Assembly (NCBI GenBank): GCA_030425745.1
Contig: JAUHZW010000057.1
Span: 1 to 10,195, forward strand
DNA from: Actinomycetes bacterium
GTDB taxonomy: Bacteria; Actinomycetota; Actinomycetes; S36-B12
Length of the DNA stretch: 10,195 nt
Direction of reading: 5' to 3'
Of this stretch, positions 7,171-10,195 are shown piece by piece. Below the pieces are notes generated by a model that worked only from the letters and a program-made list of their open reading frames with translations, was not told the DNA's origin and made no database searches. Numbering within the stretch: the stretch's first letter is position 1; each line of letters begins with the position of its first letter. The translations under genes were made by a program, and so were the position numbers.

Positions 7171-8096
7171 GGCGCGATGCCGTCCAGCCGCCGGAGGATG
7201 ATGCCCTCCCGCAGGGCCCAGGGGCAGATCATGAGCTCCTCGATCTCGAGCAGGTCGACCGCAGCCTCCGCGACGATGGCGCCGGCGACCATCTGCGCTG
7301 AGCGACCCTCGGACACCCCCGGGATGCGGGCCCGTTCGGCAGTGTCCATGTCAGCGAGCCTCGGGACGAGGTCATGCAGGTCGGAGGCCTTGAGCACCCG
7401 TGGGACGTAGATGCCCTCGCTCGCGGGTGCGGCCCCGGCGATGCGGGCGAGCTGCTTGAAGGTCTTCGACGTGGCCACCGCGATGCGCGGCTCACCCACC
7501 CGGCGGAGCCGACCGACGACCTCGGCGATGGTGGCCCGAGCATGTTTGCGGAGTCGACGGACGGACTCCGGGGTGGGCGGATCCCCGTCGAGCAGATCGC
7601 GGGTCAGTCGGCCGGCACCCAGCGGAACGGACACTGCGACATCGGGCTCCTCATCAGTGCCCGAGGCGAGTTCGAGGGAGCCACCCCCGATGTCCAGGGC
7701 GAGGATGCGGCCGCTGGACCAGCCGAACCAGCGCCGCACGGCCAGGAAGGTCGTGCGCGCCTCGTCCTCGCCGGACAGCACCTCCACGTCGAGCCCGGTG
7801 TCCCGGCGGATCTGCTCGAGCACCTGCTCACCGTTGGTGGCGCCGCGCAGCGCCGAGGTAGCGAAGGCCATGACCTCGGTGGCGCCGAGGTCCTCGGAGA
7901 GCTCCTGCCCCTCGCGGATGAAGGAGATGAGCTTCTGAACCGCCGCGTCATCGACCGCGCCGTCGTCCCCGAGATGCTCGGAGAGCCGCAGGGGCATCTT
8001 GAGCTTGGACGCCGGCACCGGGGCCGCGCCATGATGGGCGTCCACCAGCAGCAGGTGGACGGTGTTCGAGCCGAGGTCGAGCACGCCGAGTCTCAC
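7167..8096 (-). CDS. ppx: Ppx/GppA-family exopolyphosphatase, Ppx1-like
   Basis: This is a cytoplasmic phosphatase of the actin-like ASKHA fold. It is expected to release phosphate from polyphosphate ends, and some relatives act on pppGpp. With the GTG start at 8096 it is 309 aa, the single-core form without the C-terminal HD domain of E. coli Ppx. Motifs are LDLGSNTVHLLL (6-17, phosphate loop 1), FATSALR (78-84), LSGEDEAR with probable catalytic E110, LDIGGGSLELA (134-144, phosphate loop 2) and CPWALREG near the C terminus. It closely recalls M. tuberculosis Rv0496 (Ppx1). The open frame extends to an ATG at 8195, but that leader is not family-like. GTG begins VRLGVLDLGSNT as in Rv0496, with a TAGTTT hexamer 7 nt upstream and no Shine-Dalgarno. 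It leads the series and overlaps the ATPase gene as GTGA. Confidence 0.92.
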   Translation of the reverse strand: MRLGVLDLGSNTVHLLLVDAHHGAAPVPASKLKMPLRLSEHLGDDGAVDDAAVQKLISFIREGQELSEDLGATEVMAFATSALRGATNGEQVLEQIRRDTGLDVEVLSGEDEARTTFLAVRRWFGWSSGRILALDIGGGSLELASGTDEEPDVAVSVPLGAGRLTRDLLDGDPPTPESVRRLRKHARATIAEVVGRLRRVGEPRIAVATSKTFKQLARIAGAAPASEGIYVPRVLKASDLHDLVPRLADMDTAERARIPGVSEGRSAQMVAGAIVAEAAVDLLEIEELMICPWALREGIILRRLDGIAP

Positions 8097-8103
8097 GGGG
8101 ACG

Positions 8104-8109
8104 AAACTA
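8104..8109 (-). promoter_or_regulatory. -10 element for leaderless ppx operon transcript
   Basis: The minus strand reads TAGTTT (TANNNT), with 7 nt between it and the ppx GTG. There is no Shine-Dalgarno before the GTG. The -35 region at 17-19 bp is weak, as is common in actinobacteria. Its place in the divergent 121 bp gap, and the same geometry at two other genes here, support it as the promoter of the leftward operon. Confidence 0.5.
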
Positions 8110-8205
8110 CATCCCGGCGCGGGTCCGACGTACTGCGACCGCACCTCCGGCCGGAACGACACGACCCGGACGCTCACCGGCCATCCGCATGTCACCCGTC
8201 CGCCC

Positions 8206-8211
8206 TAGGCT
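8206..8211 (+). promoter_or_regulatory. -10 element for leaderless transcript of the cysteine-rich gene
   Basis: TAGGCT (TANNNT) lies 6 nt before the ATG at 8218, so transcription would begin at the ATG itself. No Shine-Dalgarno is visible and the -35 region is weak. The hexamer lies about 100 bp from the ppx -10, so the two divergent promoters share one short control region (8097-8217). Confidence 0.5.
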
Positions 8212-8217
8212 GCTCAC

Positions 8218-8991
8218 ATGCCCGAAGTCGACCTCGGTCTCCCCCGGCAGTGGATCGAGTTCACCGATCCCGCCGATCCCCGTCAGATCATCAAGGCCGA
8301 CCTCACCTGGCTCACCTCCCGCTGGACGTGCATCTTCGGCCGAGGCTGCCAGGGCATCGATGCCGCCCGCCCCGACGCAGGATGCTGCGTGCACGGCGCC
8401 CACTTCTCCGACAAGGACGACCGCAGGCGCGTGACCGCGTGGGTCGAGAAGCTCACCCCGGAGCTCTGGCAGCGGTACAAGACCGGCCACAAGAAGGGCT
8501 GGACGGAGAAGGAGGACGGCGCAGTGAAGACCCGCGTCGTCAAGGGTGCCTGCATCTTCCACAACGACGTCGACTTCCCGGGCGGCTACGGCTGCGCCCT
8601 GCACCACCTCGCCGAGCAGGAGGGCGTCTCGTTCATCGAGACCAAGCCCGAGGTGTGCTGGCAGCTGCCGATCCGGCGCTCGTACGAGAACCGCACCGTC
8701 GAGGACGGCACCGAGCTGCAGATCGTCGTCATCGGCGAGTACGAGCGCGGCCACTGGGGCGCCGGCGGCCACGACTTCGAGTGGTACTGCTCCTCACGCA
8801 CCGAGGCGCACGTCGGCGAGGTCGCGGTCTACGAGTCGGGCCGGGAGGAGATCACGGCCCTGATCGGCGAGGCGGCCTATGAGGAGCTCGCGCGGATCTG
8901 CCGGGCCCGTCAGGTGCTTCTGGCCTCCGGACGCTCCCCCCTCGCACTCGCTCCCCACCCTGCCGACCCTGCCGACCCGGACGAGCACTGA
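8218..8991 (+). CDS. Cysteine-rich conserved protein of unknown function (Rv0495c-like)
   Basis: This 257 aa protein has no signal peptide or membrane segment. It resembles M. tuberculosis Rv0495c, which is also divergent from ppx. It contains nine cysteines, most in tight motifs: LTWLTSRWTC and GRGC (C38, C44), AGCCVHGAHFSDKDD (C56, C57), VVKGACIF (C112), GGYGCALHH (C126), EVCWQLPIRRS (C147), EWYC (C191) and RIC (C228). The nearby Asp/His residues and the spacing recall YkgJ-type cysteine-cluster proteins that bind zinc or iron-sulfur, but I cannot assign it to that family with confidence. The C terminus (PADPADPDEH) is low-complexity and includes a 9 bp tandem repeat. radA begins 3 bp after its stop, so they are probably co-transcribed. 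The function is unknown; a metal- or redox-linked role is inference from the cysteines. Confidence 0.88.
   Translation: MPEVDLGLPRQWIEFTDPADPRQIIKADLTWLTSRWTCIFGRGCQGIDAARPDAGCCVHGAHFSDKDDRRRVTAWVEKLTPELWQRYKTGHKKGWTEKEDGAVKTRVVKGACIFHNDVDFPGGYGCALHHLAEQEGVSFIETKPEVCWQLPIRRSYENRTVEDGTELQIVVIGEYERGHWGAGGHDFEWYCSSRTEAHVGEVAVYESGREEITALIGEAAYEELARICRARQVLLASGRSPLALAPHPADPADPDEH
8958..8978 (+). repeat. Two-copy 9 bp tandem repeat in the C-terminal tail
   Basis: The unit CCCTGCCGA occurs twice in a row (8958-8966, 8967-8975) and is followed by CCC. It encodes the PADPAD tail of the cysteine-rich protein. It is in frame and is probably a small length-variable linker end with no separate role. Confidence 0.6.
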
Positions 8992-8994
8992 CGC

Positions 8995-10195
8995 ATGGCC
9001 AAGACGCAGGCTCCGCCCTTCCGGTGCACCGAGTGCGGCTGGACCACCACCAAGTGGGTGGGACGCTGCGGTGAGTGCCAGGCCTGGGGCACCGTCGAGG
9101 AGGCGGGTGCGGTCAAGGCCCGCACGACTCCCACCGCGGTCGGAGCCAGCCCGGCCGTGCCGATCGGATCGGTCGACGTCGCGACCGCCCATGCCGTGCC
9201 GACCGGGGTGGGTGAACTCGATCGAGTGCTGGGCGGCGGCCTGGTCCCCGGTGCGGTGATCCTGCTGGCCGGCGAGCCGGGGGTCGGCAAGTCGACCCTG
9301 CTGCTCGACACAGCGGCGACCTGGGCGCGCACCGGATGCCGGGTGCTGTACGCCACCGGAGAGGAGTCCGCTGCGCAGGTGCGGCTCCGGGCCGAGCGCA
9401 TCGGGGCGGTGGCCGATGAGCTCTACCTCGCCGCCGAGACCGACCTCGGCTCCGTGCTCGGGCACGTCGATGCGGTCGAGCCGACGTTGCTGATCCTCGA
9501 CTCGGTGCAGACCGTCTCGAGCGCTGAGGTCGACGGCGCCGCGGGTGGGGTCACCCAGGTGAAGGAGGTCGCCGCGTCGCTGATCGCGGTCGCCAAGTCC
9601 CGGGGCGTCGTCGTCGTCCTCGTGGGACATGTGACGAAGGACGGCACGGTGGCCGGTCCTCGCACCCTCGAGCACCTCGTCGACGTCGTTCTGCATTTCG
9701 AGGGCGACCGTCACGGACCCCTGCGGCTGGTGCGCGCGGTGAAGAACCGGTTCGGTGCTGCGGATGAGATCGGCTGCTTCGAACTCATCGATGACGGCAT
9801 CATCGGGCTCAGCGATCCCAGCGGGCTGTTCCTCGGCGATCGCACCCAGTCCGCTCCCGGCACCTGTGTCACGGTGACCATGGAGGGCCGCCGGCCGCTG
9901 CTCGCGGAGGTGCAGGCCCTGGTGGCCCCCACCTCGACACCTCAACCGCGTCGCGTGACATCCGGACTCGACAACGCCCGCGTCGCCATGATGCTCGGTG
10001 TCCTCGAGCGTCGGGCCGGCGTGAAGCTCGCGCAGCAGGACTGCTTCACCGCCACCGTCGGCGGTGTGAAGCTCACCGAACCCGCCACCGACCTCGCCGT
10101 CGCCCTGGCGATGGCCAGCAGCGCATCCGACGCTGCTCTTCCCTCCGGGCTCGTGGCCCTCGGCGAGGTGGGCCTGGCCGGTGATGTCCGGCCGG
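8995..10195 (+). CDS. radA: DNA repair protein RadA, 3' end outside window
   Basis: RadA is a RecA-like ATPase that helps process recombination intermediates and branch migration. Exactly 400 codons are visible before the right edge. The N-terminal zinc finger is CTEC/CGEC (C11, C14, C25, C28). The Walker A motif is GEPGVGKST (93-101), ATGEES (120-125) matches the Walker A-proximal RadA block, the Walker B region is LLILDS (165-170), and the RadA-specific KNRFG is at 250-254. The C-terminal Lon-protease-like domain begins around residue 320 (LDNARVAMMLGVLERRAG) and is cut in the segment ALGEVGLAGDVRP. Family length is about 450-460 aa, so some 50-60 residues are missing. The ATG is 3 bp after the upstream stop, with no clear Shine-Dalgarno, and translation is likely coupled to the cysteine-rich gene. 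All visible catalytic motifs are intact. Confidence 0.97.
   Translation, partial: MAKTQAPPFRCTECGWTTTKWVGRCGECQAWGTVEEAGAVKARTTPTAVGASPAVPIGSVDVATAHAVPTGVGELDRVLGGGLVPGAVILLAGEPGVGKSTLLLDTAATWARTGCRVLYATGEESAAQVRLRAERIGAVADELYLAAETDLGSVLGHVDAVEPTLLILDSVQTVSSAEVDGAAGGVTQVKEVAASLIAVAKSRGVVVVLVGHVTKDGTVAGPRTLEHLVDVVLHFEGDRHGPLRLVRAVKNRFGAADEIGCFELIDDGIIGLSDPSGLFLGDRTQSAPGTCVTVTMEGRRPLLAEVQALVAPTSTPQPRRVTSGLDNARVAMMLGVLERRAGVKLAQQDCFTATVGGVKLTEPATDLAVALAMASSASDAALPSGLVALGEVGLAGDVRP

Noticed and set aside
4624..7410. A 928-codon open frame on the plus strand, opposite the P-type ATPase gene
   Set aside because: Its protein is a low-complexity run rich in Arg, Gly, Asp, Gln and His with no domain motifs. 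It is an antisense shadow produced by high GC content, while the minus strand encodes a complete ATPase.
7374..8882. A 502-codon plus-strand frame spanning ppx antisense and the cysteine-rich gene in another frame
   Set aside because: It crosses the divergent promoter region and two supported genes, and its second half is a frame-shifted, Arg-rich reading of the real gene.
8794..9945. A 383-codon minus-strand frame opposite radA
   Set aside because: It is antisense to intact RadA motifs, has biased composition and no recognisable domain. RadA continues to the window edge in its own frame.
1..10195. Signs of a mobile island, defence system, CRISPR array or biosynthetic cluster
   Set aside because: No transposase, integrase, direct-repeat array, tRNA attachment site or composition shift was seen. 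The genes are housekeeping-type with tight operon spacing.

Overview
The window is high-GC DNA (roughly 70 % by eye), densely packed with codons ending in G or C, and it reads as chromosomal Actinomycetota sequence. Several proteins resemble Mycobacterium tuberculosis proteins as I remember them: Rv0495c, Rv0496 (Ppx1), Rv0498, ProC (Rv0500) and the small helix-turn-helix protein Rv0500A. The CtpE-like pump also resembles a mycobacterial family. I cannot name the genus. The extra genes between the conserved ones fit a non-mycobacterial actinobacterium, perhaps a Nocardioidaceae relative, but that is a guess. I see no phage, transposon, CRISPR, tRNA or rRNA signal.

Layout. From position 8096 down to 344, seven genes run leftward with almost no spacing: ppx, a CtpE-type P-type ATPase, a TIM-barrel sugar phosphate isomerase/endonuclease IV-like protein, a TetR regulator, a divergent proline dehydrogenase-like protein, proC and acuC. 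Four junctions matter most. ppx/ATPase overlap as GTGA, ATPase/isomerase as ATGA, TetR/ProDH as ATGA, and proC/acuC are 2 bp apart. After a 172 bp gap an eighth leftward gene, encoding a BldC/excisionase-type DNA-binding protein, runs off the left edge. From 8218 rightward, divergent from ppx across 121 bp, lie a cysteine-rich protein of unknown function and radA, which is cut by the right edge.

How the genes fit together. ppx (polyphosphate hydrolysis) is translationally coupled to a probable calcium or other divalent-cation pump, which suggests linked phosphate/cation balance. proC makes proline from pyrroline-5-carboxylate. The ProDH-like protein beside it would run the reverse reaction, but it appears to have lost the arginine pair that binds the proline carboxylate, so it may do something else. 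The class I deacetylase AcuC is co-translated with proC and has all its catalytic residues.

Regulation. Three genes (ppx, the TetR gene and the cysteine-rich gene) have a TANNNT -10 hexamer only 6-7 nt before the chosen start codon and no Shine-Dalgarno sequence. This is the arrangement of leaderless actinobacterial mRNAs, and it corrects two starts. In contrast, proC and acuC have clear Shine-Dalgarno sequences. I found no clearly new biological system. The best leads are the altered ProDH-like protein and the cysteine-rich protein next to radA.
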